Source: Acidobacteriota bacterium
GTDB taxonomy: Bacteria > Acidobacteriota > Blastocatellia > UBA7656
Direction: 5' to 3'
Assembly: GCA_040754075.1 (NCBI GenBank)
Contig: JBFMDH010000048.1
Coordinates: 1 to 39,951 of the forward strand
Length of the DNA: 39,951 nt
Positions within the stretch are counted from its first letter, which is position 1; every line of letters begins with the position of its first letter. The notes below the pieces were generated by a model. That model had not been told where the DNA came from, made no database searches, and was given only the letters and a program-made list of their open reading frames with translations. Shown piece after piece: positions 26,201-33,622 of this stretch. The translations under genes and the position numbers were made by a program.

Positions 26201-26711
26201 GCAAGTAGGTGGCGGCACCCGGTGAGAGTCCGAGAATCTGTGTGAAATTGCGCGTGGCGAGCGGCAATTCCGAAACCGTGCGCGAATCGATGACCCGACC
26301 GAGTTGCGCGCCTTCCTGCTGCACGAGCGGCGCTGCGGCGTTTATGTTGACGGTTTCTTCGGAAATCGCGCCGACTTGTAAAACCGCATTCAGCGAAGTG
26401 GTTTCGGTAATCACCACTTTGATGTTATCGAAAATTGATTTTTTAAAACCGTTTGCCTGAAAGGTGACGCGATATTCACCGGGAGGCAAGAGCGGCAGGG
26501 AATAGGTTCCGGCATCGTCGGTGGTGATTTTTCGTTCAATGCCGGTCGCTTGATTGGTGACCATAATCTCTGCGCCGGATAGGACGGCACCGGTCTGGTC
26601 TTTTACGGTTCCGGCAATGCGCCCGGTGGTCGGGGTTTGTGCCAGCGAAACGGTTGGTAAAATGGTTAAACAAAGCATCAAAAAAGCCGCCAGGTGTCTA
26701 ATCGGTTTCAT
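23214..26711 (-). CDS. Oar-like TonB-dependent receptor with carboxypeptidase-regulatory-like domain
   Basis: 1165-residue outer membrane protein. Layout: signal peptide MKPIRHLAAFLMLCLTILPT ending near SLAQ-25; a carboxypeptidase-regulatory-like (Ig-fold) domain at about 30-112 (TGRIAGTVKDQTGAVLSGAE through LPPGEYRVTF); a plug domain about 120-260 with GRNSQNISVNGARVTNNNFQ and GGGNIQAVTKSGSNDFHGT; then a large beta-barrel ending in the outer-membrane signature VFKFNY with a terminal aromatic. No obvious TonB box is seen. This architecture is expanded in Acidobacteriota, where substrates are mostly unknown, often proposed to be glycans or peptides. AAGGAG precedes the ATG. Two palindromic operator-like sites lie upstream, and a tetR gene stands just before it. 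Confidence 0.93.
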   Translation of the reverse strand: MKPIRHLAAFLMLCLTILPTVSLAQTPTTGRIAGTVKDQTGAVLSGAEIMVTNQATGIERKITTDDAGTYSLPLLPPGEYRVTFQANGFKKSIFDNIKVVITETTSLNAVLQVGAISEETVNINAAAPLVQQEGAQLGRVIDSRTVSELPLATRNFTQILGLSPGAATYLPDNTSVGRNSQNISVNGARVTNNNFQINGVDANSMGTNSAPSLAVPAPETIQEFKVQTSLYDATFGRSGGGNIQAVTKSGSNDFHGTVYEYFRNQALNANNPFLQAAGVDRPELSRNVFGGTLGGKIVKDKTFFFASYQGTREKNGASIINSLSSNILVAPGLTDDRSERTLLNTFKPTLPTGQLATSINPTALALLNVKLGSGQYLIPTPQANGRYSGSTPSEFDENQFNANLDHRLSEKNSLAIKFFFSNAPQTLVLPSFLGGGPNVPGFGNLQKNNNRLIVVQDVHAFSPTFINEARFGYNFIRVDAFPEEPVNDSDVGIRRANADAFPGLPLIRIAPAAGGVVIGTSPTIDVKATAPSTTFADTLTLIRGKHNLRTGAEIRYNENNYVLNFFTRGQIDFLNFNNFLTGNTFVTIFGSGVGNRSLRSTDYNFFVQDDWKLSPNLTLNLGARYELDLPPYDTRGRIATFDPTLYQPRPLAIGGVPLGPPIGGFVQAGNVISQYDVADIPNVDKRVLHSIDPNNFAPRIGFAYSPLDSNRLILRGGYGVFYSRTSFQYITLNVIAPPTYVFGARIGAPVADPFFAAPTQNQFPTLVPGVALSGTLFDRGIRTPYLQQFNFNTQYEVVKNLLLEVAYVGTRGSNLFRQIAINQASLASVQNPITNAVTGAVITTNTPANAALRAPFQGTSINGFFQNQSTAQSNYHALQSSLTKRFSNGLQFLAAYTYAKSIDNASGQGGGSGVGGVVNPGAVGETSPILGNQRNNRANRGVSDFDRTHRLVVSFIYDLPIPGFAENSAAGRMLLGGWQVAGIVTSMSGLPIDITDTGAGSFYGIAGGSAALARPNWANIGDHKSALFSAPAGYYFNPFAFARPVVQAGQVIPSSGGAAVAGAVGTDFGNVGRNALRGFSQNNVDFSIIKKIRVTESKNIELRAEFFNLFNQVNFANPISDLNAVVASGGSLDANGNIINPGSFGRIISTSNNPRIIQLVFKFNY

Positions 26712-26750
26712 AGAGTCCTCTCCTTGGGGAATGGTTTGGTTTTTATAAAA

Positions 26751-26762
26751 ACGGACGTCCGT
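26751..26762. promoter_or_regulatory. operator site 1 (receptor promoter), ACGGACGTCCGT
   Basis: Perfect 12-bp palindrome 40-51 bases upstream of the receptor start, embedded in A/T-rich DNA. It fits the pattern ACGNACGTNCGT shared with two other sites nearby. On the minus strand it lies between a TTGCAT and a TATAAA about 19 bases apart, so it could occlude a promoter, but that promoter is weak on paper. Confidence 0.7.
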
Positions 26763-26782
26763 CTTTTATGCAAATAATAAAA

Positions 26783-26794
26783 ACGAACGTTCGT
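26783..26794. promoter_or_regulatory. operator site 2 (receptor promoter), ACGAACGTTCGT
   Basis: Perfect palindrome, extended to 14 bp by A/T (26782-26795). Its centre is 32 bp from the centre of site 1, about three turns of the helix, so two dimers could bind on the same face. Confidence 0.7.
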
Positions 26795-26841
26795 TCAAAT
26801 TGATTTTATGCGAATATCAAACGTCGGCTTATGGGTTTCGC

Positions 26842-27540
26842 TTAGTTTGACAGTTTAGAGAGCTTGCGCGCGGGTCTGGGTTTCGCACGCGCCGGTTTTG
26901 CGCGCAAACGTGAAATGCCATCGGGTTCGAGCATCCCGCGTGAAAAGATTTCCGTCAGTGTGGAAATCACTTTTTCATCGCTCATCCCGAAATGGCGATT
27001 GCCACCGAATAGTTTTTCAACCAGAAAATAGTTGAAAAATTGCATATAGATTGCCGTAAATCCCACCGCCGGGTCGATGCCTTTGTGTAAGGCGCGATGC
27101 TTTTTGAGCGCAGAGAAGTGGCGATTGAATTGTCGTTGCAGGTTTTTTGCCAACCCATCGAACATTTTTCTGAAATGTTGATTTTGAAATTCCAGCACAT
27201 CTATATACATCAACAACCAGAAATCATGATGAACATCAACCACGCTTTTTATCCGTTTACCAAATAACAGGAGATTTTCCGGTAACAATGGCTCTTCGAT
27301 TTCCTGAAAAATATTTTTCAACCGCTCATCAATCAGCACCAGGTACTTCGCGATGATGGATTCGAGAATCGATTCCTTGGTCTTGAAATAATTATAAAGG
27401 TTTCCAAGAGAAACCCCGGCTTTAGCAGCGATGTCACGCATGGATGTCGCATGAAAACCCTGTTTGATGAACAGGTCTTTGGCGGCATCCTCGATTCGCT
27501 GCTTTTTTTCTTCAATAACTTCAGCGCCAAGTTTTGGCAT
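26842..27540 (-). CDS. TetR family transcriptional regulator
   Basis: 232 residues. The N-terminal helix-turn-helix is textbook TetR: RIEDAAKDLFIKQGFHATSM, then RDIAAKAGVSLGNLYNYFKT and KESILESII. The C-terminal ligand domain is not assignable. The last about 25 residues are very basic (repeated Ala-Lys-Pro and Arg), an uncommon tail. AGGAG precedes the ATG. A promoter with an operator-like palindrome directly after its -10 box lies in front of the gene, and two more copies lie before the downstream receptor gene, so autorepression plus control of the receptor is the likely job. Candidate ligands would be acyl or transported compounds. Confidence 0.92.
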   Translation of the reverse strand: MPKLGAEVIEEKKQRIEDAAKDLFIKQGFHATSMRDIAAKAGVSLGNLYNYFKTKESILESIIAKYLVLIDERLKNIFQEIEEPLLPENLLLFGKRIKSVVDVHHDFWLLMYIDVLEFQNQHFRKMFDGLAKNLQRQFNRHFSALKKHRALHKGIDPAVGFTAIYMQFFNYFLVEKLFGGNRHFGMSDEKVISTLTEIFSRGMLEPDGISRLRAKPARAKPRPARKLSKLSN

Positions 27541-27560
27541 GAAGAGAGCTCCTAAGAAAA

Positions 27561-27572
27561 ACGAACGTCCGT
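27561..27572. promoter_or_regulatory. operator site 3 (tetR promoter), ACGAACGTCCGT
   Basis: Near-perfect copy of the other two sites (one asymmetric base), 21-32 bases upstream of the tetR start and immediately downstream of its -10 box. Binding here would block transcription start, which points to autorepression. Confidence 0.72.
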
Positions 27573-27601
27573 ACTTTATTTTGGATTGGTTTTTATGTCA
27601 A
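27573..27601 (-). promoter_or_regulatory. sigma70-type promoter of tetR
   Basis: On the minus strand TTGACA (27601-27596) and TAAAGT (27578-27573) are separated by exactly 17 bases. The -35 box is perfect and the -10 box matches four of six positions. The operator-like palindrome follows the -10 box with no gap. Confidence 0.65.
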
Positions 27602-27682
27602 GCAGGAATTGAAGCGGTTTGACGGCGAATCAACCGGCGTGCTAGGGTGCTTTTTCAAATTGGTTGTTTGAGTCAATGGTTT

Positions 27683-27867
27683 TTCAGGTGCCTGGTTCGT
27701 TGAGAACCGGGAGAATAGGGAAGTCGGGTGCAAATCCCGCGCGGTCGCGCCACTGTAATACCGGAAAAATTCTAACCCATTGCCACTGAGCAGATCTCGG
27801 GAAGGCGGTTGGAATGGGTCGTTCAGTAATGAACTGCCCCAAGGTTAAGTCAGGAGACCTGCCTGAA
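27683..27867 (+). promoter_or_regulatory. cobalamin (adenosylcobalamin-type) riboswitch upstream of btuF
   Basis: Conserved cobalamin-aptamer segments are present in order: GGTGCC, GAATAGGGAAGTCGGGTG, AATCCCGCGCGGTCGCGCCA with CTGTAA, GCCACTGAG, GGGAAGGC and the B12-box-like AAGTCAGGAGACCTGCC at 27848-27864. A closing stem P1 can be drawn from TTCAGG (27683-27688) and CCTGAA (27862-27867). It leads the B12 uptake operon, which fits repression by cobalamin. A terminator lies about 60 nt downstream. Confidence 0.93.
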
Positions 27868-27927
27868 TGCTTACCTTTTCGCTCTTCGCACGAGAGAGCA
27901 GGGCACACCGGCAAGTTTACTGATTTC

Positions 27928-27979
27928 AGGCTCCTGCCAGACCTTCTTTCGCGAAGCGTTGGCAGGAGCCTTTTGTTTG
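27928..27979 (+). terminator. riboswitch-controlled terminator before btuF
   Basis: AGGCTCCTGCCA (27928-27939) pairs perfectly with TGGCAGGAGCCT (27960-27971), followed by TTTTGTTT. Its left arm can alternatively pair with the aptamer: TTCAGG (27925-27930) with CCTGAA (27862-27867) and CTCCTG (27931-27936) with CAGGAG (27851-27856). These are the bases used in P1. So ligand-bound aptamer favours the terminator. The right arm also holds AGGAG, the likely ribosome site of btuF. Confidence 0.85.
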
Positions 27980-28882
27980 CAATACAAGATATTCAATTTA
28001 ATAGCCGGTCAAACTAAACTTCGGGTTTTTGCAATCTTCATGGCAATGGTGTTTTGTGCCGCCTGTATTACCAAGCCGGAAAAATCAACCAATCAGATAA
28101 CCATCACCGATGAGTTAGGGCGAACCCTTCATGTTGTTGCCAATCCGCAGAGAATCGTGTCATTGGCTCCTTCAGTAACTGAAACCCTTTTTGCGCTTGG
28201 GGTGGATGAAAAGGTTGTCGGGGTAACCAGTTATTGTGATTATCCCCAGGCAGCTAAAAGCAAAGTGAAAGTTGGCGATACCCTGCGCCCGAACCTCGAA
28301 AGAATTATCGCGCTCAAACCCGACCTGGTGATTATCTCCACCTCAAGCCAACTTGAAGTGTTCGTCAAATTGCTCGAAGAGGCAGGCATTCCGGTTTACG
28401 TGAATAACCCGCGCACCCTGGAAGAAACCATCAATTCAATTCAACGATTAGGTGAAATTTCAGGCGCGAGCGCGCAAGGCAAGGAATTAGCCGAAACCCT
28501 TCGCGCCCGCATTGCGCTGGTTCATTCACGCATTCAAGCTGATAAACCACCAAAGGTTTTCATCATGCTGGGCGCTGAACCACTGATTACTGCTGGCGGG
28601 AAAAGTTTCATCAACGATCTGGTTACTCAGGCGGGGGGCATTTCGATTTCAAGGGATGAATCGGCTGACTACCCGCAATACAGTCTGGAAACGGTTATCG
28701 CCAGGCAGCCGGAGGTGATTTTTTTACAGGCGGGGGACGAGAAATTACCCGCGCGATTACAGAAAACTCCGGCGGCGCGAAATGGTAAAGTTTTTCATAT
28801 CAATGATGATCTGTTGCTGAGACCCGGACCACGTATTGTCGATGGTCTGGAAGATATGGCTGCAAAAATCAATTCAAAGTGA
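27977..28882 (+). CDS. btuF: cobalamin-binding lipoprotein, ABC transporter (BtuF-like)
   Basis: Periplasmic substrate-binding protein of the BtuF/FepB class. PQRIVSLAPSVTETLFALG, VGVTSYCDYP, KPDLVIISTSS and LGEISG follow the family order, and the KVFHINDDLLLRPGPRIVDGLE end is typical. A lipobox F-C-A-A-C follows a hydrophobic stretch, so it should be a lipoprotein. The start is uncertain: no ATG precedes the signal sequence at a useful distance, and TTG 27977 (AGGAG 8 nt upstream) fits best, giving about 301 residues. A TTG at 27959 would lie inside the terminator. The stop overlaps the GTG of btuC. Ligand B12 is inferred from the riboswitch; corrinoid or siderophore specificity cannot be separated by sequence alone. 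Confidence 0.88.
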   Translation: MQYKIFNLIAGQTKLRVFAIFMAMVFCAACITKPEKSTNQITITDELGRTLHVVANPQRIVSLAPSVTETLFALGVDEKVVGVTSYCDYPQAAKSKVKVGDTLRPNLERIIALKPDLVIISTSSQLEVFVKLLEEAGIPVYVNNPRTLEETINSIQRLGEISGASAQGKELAETLRARIALVHSRIQADKPPKVFIMLGAEPLITAGGKSFINDLVTQAGGISISRDESADYPQYSLETVIARQPEVIFLQAGDEKLPARLQKTPAARNGKVFHINDDLLLRPGPRIVDGLEDMAAKINSK

Positions 28883-29949
28883 AACCGATGCAAGAAACCC
28901 AATCAACAACTGAACCGGCAACCGGCGCAACTATTTCAAAATTGCGGCTGACCAAACATAAACTGGTGATGACGCTGATTGTTTTGATTTGTGTTTTGCT
29001 ACTGGTTGCAGGGTTTGCGATGGCTGTGGGAAGTGAATCGATTGGCATTCTTAGCATCTTTAAAATTCTTTTTGCCAAATTGACTGGGGGGACAACCGAG
29101 ATTTCGGAAGAGTATCAAACCATCATTGCTGAAATCCGATTCCCGCGAATTATTCTGGCAATCATCGTCGGCGCGGCGTTATCGGTTGCCGGGGCTGCCT
29201 ATCAGGCTTTGTTAAGAAACCCGCTGGCTGATTCATATATTCTTGGCGTTTCGACCGGAGCAGCCTTAGGGGCAATCGCGGCGACGGTTTTTGCGGAACG
29301 ATTATTAATTGCCAGACCGTTTGCCGCCTTCATTGGCGCAAGCCTTACCATCTGGCTGGTCTATTATCTGGGGCAGGCGCATCGTGGAGCGACAACCGAA
29401 CGTTTGATTTTAGCCGGAGTGATTGTCAACAGCTTTCTCTCTTCGGCGGTAATATTTTTACTGACGGTGGCTTCCGGTGCGCGGCTGCAAAGTGTGTTTT
29501 CGTGGCTCATCGGTTATCTGGGAACTGATGTGAAATTGTTACCGGTGGTTGGTGTATTTATTTTAACCGGCATTTCAGTGATTTTTCTGCACGCCCGAAG
29601 TTTGAATTTATTGATGGTTGGCGAAGATGAAGCGCGCACCCTGGGGGTTGATGTGAAGCGCGTACAAATTACGGTTTTCGTCGCTTCTTCTTTGATAACC
29701 GGAGCCGCTGTTGCCGTAAGCGGCGTCATCGGATTTGTGGGGTTGATTATCCCGCACGCCGTCCGCCTGGTAATGGGCAGCGATAATCGTCTGGTGATTC
29801 CTGCATCGGCATTAACCGGAGCAATATTTTTATTGCTTGGCGATACCCTGGCGCGCACCCTTATTGCACCACGAGAACTGCATATTGGCGTGGTCACGGC
29901 AATGATTGGCGCGCCCGCTTTTGTCTATTTATTAAGAAAGGCGAATTAA
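28879..29949 (+). CDS. btuC: cobalamin ABC transporter permease (BtuC/FecCD family)
   Basis: 356-residue inner-membrane permease of the FecCD family with about ten helices. Family segments seen: RFPRIILAIIVGAALSVAGA, LRNPLADSYILGVSTGAALG, and VGFVGLIIPHAVRLVMG, the cytoplasmic coupling region, then RELHIGVVTAMIGAPAFVYL at the end. The N-terminus has an extra about 25 hydrophilic residues. The GTG start overlaps the btuF stop (GTGA), indicating coupling; ATG 28888 is an alternative. It forms a transporter with BtuF and BtuD. Confidence 0.92.
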   Translation: MKPMQETQSTTEPATGATISKLRLTKHKLVMTLIVLICVLLLVAGFAMAVGSESIGILSIFKILFAKLTGGTTEISEEYQTIIAEIRFPRIILAIIVGAALSVAGAAYQALLRNPLADSYILGVSTGAALGAIAATVFAERLLIARPFAAFIGASLTIWLVYYLGQAHRGATTERLILAGVIVNSFLSSAVIFLLTVASGARLQSVFSWLIGYLGTDVKLLPVVGVFILTGISVIFLHARSLNLLMVGEDEARTLGVDVKRVQITVFVASSLITGAAVAVSGVIGFVGLIIPHAVRLVMGSDNRLVIPASALTGAIFLLLGDTLARTLIAPRELHIGVVTAMIGAPAFVYLLRKAN

Positions 29950-29997
29950 AAACGAGTTGTCGGTTGGTATTCACCACGCAAATGAAAGGCAGTTTCA

Positions 29998-30867
29998 ATG
30001 AAGTATCAAAATTTTCATCCCCCATACGCCATTAGCCAAACTGAAGCGAACCCTCATCGACCGCTTTTGAATGTGGAGCATCTGTCATTTAAATATTCAA
30101 AACCGATTTTAAATGCGGTTTCCTTATCAGCTTTTGATGGGGATTTGATTACCATTCTCGGCGCAAATGGCGCGGGAAAAAGTACGCTGTTAAAAATTAT
30201 TGTCGGTTTGCAAAAATTGCAGACCGGCAAAGTCGAAATCGACGGCAGGGAACTTGCCAAATTGTCCGGGAAAAAACTCGCCAGACTCATTGGTTATGTT
30301 CCCCAGGATACCACCTTAAAATTTCCGATAACCGCAACGGAATTCGTTCTCCAGGGTCGATTCGCTTATGGCAATCTCATCGGCTTTGAAAGCGACGAGG
30401 ATATTCGTGAAGCCGAGCGCGCTATGGATTTAACCGAAACCACACATCTGTCTGCCTGTTTGATGAACGAACTTTCGGGAGGCGAACGTCAACGTCTGAT
30501 GCTTGCCCGCGCTTTAGCTATTCGCCCGCGAATTCTGGTTCTTGATGAACCGGTCGCCAATCTCGATATTGCCCATCAGGTAAAACTTTTTGAGTTGGTG
30601 AAGCGATTAACCGTTGAAGACCGGATTGCCGCAATTGTGGTGACTCATGAATTAAACCTGGCAGCGGAATTTTCAACTCAAGCTTTGTTGCTGAAAGCCG
30701 GTGAAGTGTTGGCGTTTGGCAACCCTTGCGAGGTGATGAACGAAGAAAATTTATCCGTTTTATTCGGAGCAAATTTATTCATCGATAAAAACCCGTTGAG
30801 CGGTTTGCCGAGAATCACCATCGCTTCTGCACAAAATCGTTCTACCGTTCTTCATCATCAGCGGTGA
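29998..30867 (+). CDS. btuD: cobalamin ABC transporter ATP-binding protein (BtuD/FecE-like)
   Basis: ATPase of the B12 importer. Walker A GANGAGKST, the Q-loop near YVPQDTTLKF, ABC signature LSGGERQRLMLARAL, Walker B ILVLDEP and the switch His in VVTHELN are all present in order. The N-terminus before LLNVEHLSFKY is about 25 residues longer than usual. 289 residues in total. It follows btuC after 48 nt and is followed by a second cobalamin riboswitch, which separates the transporter from the receptor gene. Confidence 0.92.
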   Translation: MKYQNFHPPYAISQTEANPHRPLLNVEHLSFKYSKPILNAVSLSAFDGDLITILGANGAGKSTLLKIIVGLQKLQTGKVEIDGRELAKLSGKKLARLIGYVPQDTTLKFPITATEFVLQGRFAYGNLIGFESDEDIREAERAMDLTETTHLSACLMNELSGGERQRLMLARALAIRPRILVLDEPVANLDIAHQVKLFELVKRLTVEDRIAAIVVTHELNLAAEFSTQALLLKAGEVLAFGNPCEVMNEENLSVLFGANLFIDKNPLSGLPRITIASAQNRSTVLHHQR

Positions 30868-30869
30868 AG

Positions 30870-31115
30870 AAAGTTACTGGTTCTTTATTAACCCGGATTG
30901 TCGTTGCAGGGAAGGCGGTGTGAATCCGTCACTGTCCCGCAACTGTATTTTGCAACGAACCAACCGATTGTGAATCTTCACAATCAACCACTGCTCAAGG
31001 TTGAGCGGGAAGGTGTTGGAGTAGGTTTTCGTTATTCAGCAGGTGGTAGGGAAATATTTATTTCCGGGAATTACCGATTGATTAACGGACTGGCATCAAG
31101 TCAGGAAACCTGCGC
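30870..31115 (+). promoter_or_regulatory. second cobalamin riboswitch, upstream of btuB
   Basis: Core segments are AGGGAAGGCGGTGTGAATCC followed by GTCACTGTCCCGCAACTGTA (about 30907-30950), CCACTGC, GCGGGAAGGTG and AAGTCAGGAAACCTGC at 31098-31113. The peripheral part between is long, with a TTGTGAA/TTCACAA hairpin and a GGAAATA/TATTTCC hairpin. Exact 5' boundary is uncertain. No clear terminator follows. Instead, AACTCTTTC (31132-31140) can pair with GAAAGTT (31152-31158), enclosing the btuB ribosome site, so control may be translational. Confidence 0.9.
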
Positions 31116-31159
31116 GGCAATCTCCAACTCAAACTCTTTCGAGGAAAAGGAGAAAGTTT

Positions 31160-33532
31160 ATGAAAGAAAAAATAACCGCTCCACGTGTACCGCATTTCTG
31201 CAAATTTCAATACCGCTTATTCTTCGTGCTTTTATTGCTCATTCATTCCATTAACCCGATAGCTTTGGCTTCCGAACCGACCGGTCGACTAGAAGGCGTC
31301 GTAAATGATCAATCCGGCGCAACGCTGGCAGAGGTCTCGGTAAAATTACGAGATGCTTCCGGGGTTGTCGCTTATCAGACAAAAACCAATAATGACGGGC
31401 GTTTTTCAATGGTTGTCAGCGAGGGGAAATATTATTTGTATGTCGAGGCAAAAGGCTTTTCTCAGCCTGACAAACCCCTGATTGAAATTGTTGGAGGCGA
31501 GAAAAAAACGATTCAGGTCGAATTAAAAGTTGCGGCATTGGATGAAAATATTGTGGTGACAGCGACTCGCACACCGACTCCCGCCGATGAACTGACCGGT
31601 TCGACAGCGGTCATTAACGCCAATGATTTTGAGCGCAAGCACAATTCGCAAATATCCGAAGCCTTGAGGCTCGTTCCCGGTTTGACAGTTGCCCAAAGCG
31701 GCGGGCGCGGCGCTATCACCAGCATTTTCATTCGGGGCGGAGAATCCGATTACAACAAAGTATTAATTGATGGGGTGCCGGTGAACGCTGCCGGTGGGCT
31801 TTATGATTTTGCTTTTTTAACACCGGAAAATTTAGAGCGGGTTGAAGTCGTTCGCGGACCCCGTAGCGCGCTTTTCGGTTCGGATGCCATGACCGGGGTG
31901 ATTCAATTGATAACTCGACGCGGTTCCACTACAACCCCTGAAGTAGAACTTTCCGGCGAAGGTGGAAATTTAAATTATCACCGGGAAAACTTTTTGGTTT
32001 CGGGATTGACCCGTTGGTTTGATTACACCTCGAGTTTGGCTTACCAGAATACCGACGGACAATTTCGCAATGCGGATTTCATCAATCGCTCGGCATCAGT
32101 TAATCTCGGCTTTAAATTAAATCCCCAAGCCGACCTGCGTATTTTATCGCGAGTGAACAACACGACGCTCGGCGTACCCAATGCGGTAGGCAGGCTATTT
32201 GCTGACCCCGACCAGCGACAAAAACACCACGACATCGCGCTATCAGGAGCATTGGACTATCGCACCACCTCTCGTTGGTATCAAACGGCGAGATTTATTT
32301 TTTCGGAATTTGAAACCCATAGCTTCGACCCGAAAGCTCAGGATTTATTCCAACCGGATACGCCGCCGTTTCCACCCGGTTCATTCGGAAATGATTTTGC
32401 GTTCAGCTTTCGTGACCATCAAAAACGCCTGGGCTTTCAATATCAGACGATTGCCGCGCTCTCTTCGACAAATGTTTTAACCGCCGGCTTGGATGTCGAA
32501 CATGAAGCGGCAGTATTTACAGATGATTTCTCTCGCGTATCGCCCACCAGAAATAATCTCGGATTGTATGTTCAAGACCAGTTGTCGTTGTTGGAGCGAT
32601 TATTTATCACCGCAGGGGTGCGCCTGGAAAGAAATAGCGGCGATGTCCCGAAGGATTTGCAAGAGGCATTGTCAGGTTTAGGGAATTCAGCGCCTGTCGA
32701 AGATGTCGGGTTCGGCGTGAAAGCCAATCCCAAAGTGGCGCTATCGTTTCTGATGCGGCGTCAACAAGACGGCGTATGGGGGGCAACGCGATTGAAGGGC
32801 AGTTTCGGGACTGGTATTAAAGAACCATCATTGGTGGAAGCCTTCAGTCCCAGTATATTTTTTCTCGGCAACCCCGATTTGAAACCTGAACGTGCTGTCA
32901 GTTTTGATGCGGGCATCGTGCAGGAATTTTTTAATCGCCGGGCAAGCCTTGAAGCCAGCTATTTTGACAATCGATTCCGTGACCAGATTGTTTTCGTGTT
33001 TGATCCGTTGACCTTTGGCGCAATCCAGCTTCCGAATGGACGTTTAACCAATTTCGTCAATCAAGACCGCGCCTCGGCTCGGGGATTGGAACTCATTAGT
33101 GCCTTGCGCCCGGCGCTGAAATTACAAATAGCCGCAAGTTATACCTATTTACGTTCGCGTCTGGAAAAATCAGCAACCGCTATGAACGAAGTCGGATTAG
33201 CGTTGCTCAGACGCCCAAAACATTCCGGCGCATTTGAAATCAACTGGATTGGCAACCGCTTCGATTTATCATTCGATGGCGCGATAGTCGGCAAACGCCG
33301 CGACCTCGACCCGATTTCGGGAGCGCGGTTTCTGGCGTCCGGGCTACCGATTTTCAATGATGGGTATGTGAAATTGAATCTCGCCGGTTCATACAAAATC
33401 AACAATCGCTTAACAGCATTTTTACGAATTGAGAATTTGTTGAATCAAAAGTATGAAGAGATTTTAGGCTATCCGGCAAACAAACTGAATTTCCGCGCCG
33501 GTATGCGTTTACGAATCGGCGGCGGGAAGTAA
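31160..33532 (+). CDS. btuB: TonB-dependent vitamin B12 receptor (BtuB-like)
   Basis: 790-residue outer membrane receptor. Layout: signal peptide to about residue 38, a carboxypeptidase-regulatory-like domain (about 42-122, TGRLEGVVNDQSGATLAEVS), a TonB box ENIVVTATRTP at 129-139 close to that of BtuB, plug domain with VLIDGVPVNAAGG and VRGPRSALFGSDAMTGVIQL, then the barrel ending near NKLNFRAGMRLRIGGGK. The ending lacks a terminal aromatic residue. It is preceded by a cobalamin riboswitch, which gives the substrate assignment. AAAGGAG lies 7 nt before the ATG. The extra N-terminal domain is unlike E. coli BtuB. Confidence 0.92.
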   Translation: MKEKITAPRVPHFCKFQYRLFFVLLLLIHSINPIALASEPTGRLEGVVNDQSGATLAEVSVKLRDASGVVAYQTKTNNDGRFSMVVSEGKYYLYVEAKGFSQPDKPLIEIVGGEKKTIQVELKVAALDENIVVTATRTPTPADELTGSTAVINANDFERKHNSQISEALRLVPGLTVAQSGGRGAITSIFIRGGESDYNKVLIDGVPVNAAGGLYDFAFLTPENLERVEVVRGPRSALFGSDAMTGVIQLITRRGSTTTPEVELSGEGGNLNYHRENFLVSGLTRWFDYTSSLAYQNTDGQFRNADFINRSASVNLGFKLNPQADLRILSRVNNTTLGVPNAVGRLFADPDQRQKHHDIALSGALDYRTTSRWYQTARFIFSEFETHSFDPKAQDLFQPDTPPFPPGSFGNDFAFSFRDHQKRLGFQYQTIAALSSTNVLTAGLDVEHEAAVFTDDFSRVSPTRNNLGLYVQDQLSLLERLFITAGVRLERNSGDVPKDLQEALSGLGNSAPVEDVGFGVKANPKVALSFLMRRQQDGVWGATRLKGSFGTGIKEPSLVEAFSPSIFFLGNPDLKPERAVSFDAGIVQEFFNRRASLEASYFDNRFRDQIVFVFDPLTFGAIQLPNGRLTNFVNQDRASARGLELISALRPALKLQIAASYTYLRSRLEKSATAMNEVGLALLRRPKHSGAFEINWIGNRFDLSFDGAIVGKRRDLDPISGARFLASGLPIFNDGYVKLNLAGSYKINNRLTAFLRIENLLNQKYEEILGYPANKLNFRAGMRLRIGGGK

Positions 33533-33544
33533 TAAAGGATGGTA

Positions 33545-33608
33545 GGAGGCTGATTTTTTGCGTCAATCATTTTGCCGGACAACAAATTTACACAAAAAAT
33601 CGGTCTCC
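33545..33608. repeat. 64-bp imperfect inverted repeat between btuB and the Rhs fragment
   Basis: The 23-base ends (33545-33567 and 33586-33608) are inverted copies differing at four positions, with GATTTTTTG/CAAAAAATC as the perfect core. Two of the differences are G-U pairs when read as + strand RNA, which favours a folded transcript end for btuB. It also looks like the two ends of a deleted mobile element. No U run follows. Confidence 0.55.
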
Positions 33609-33622
33609 GTTGTAAGCCATTT

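Noticed and set aside
27684-27914. 76-codon minus-strand frame
   Set aside because: It is antisense to the first cobalamin riboswitch.
30898-31254. 118-codon + strand frame before btuB
   Set aside because: It is translated from the second cobalamin riboswitch and overlaps the btuB start; the RNA explains the sequence.
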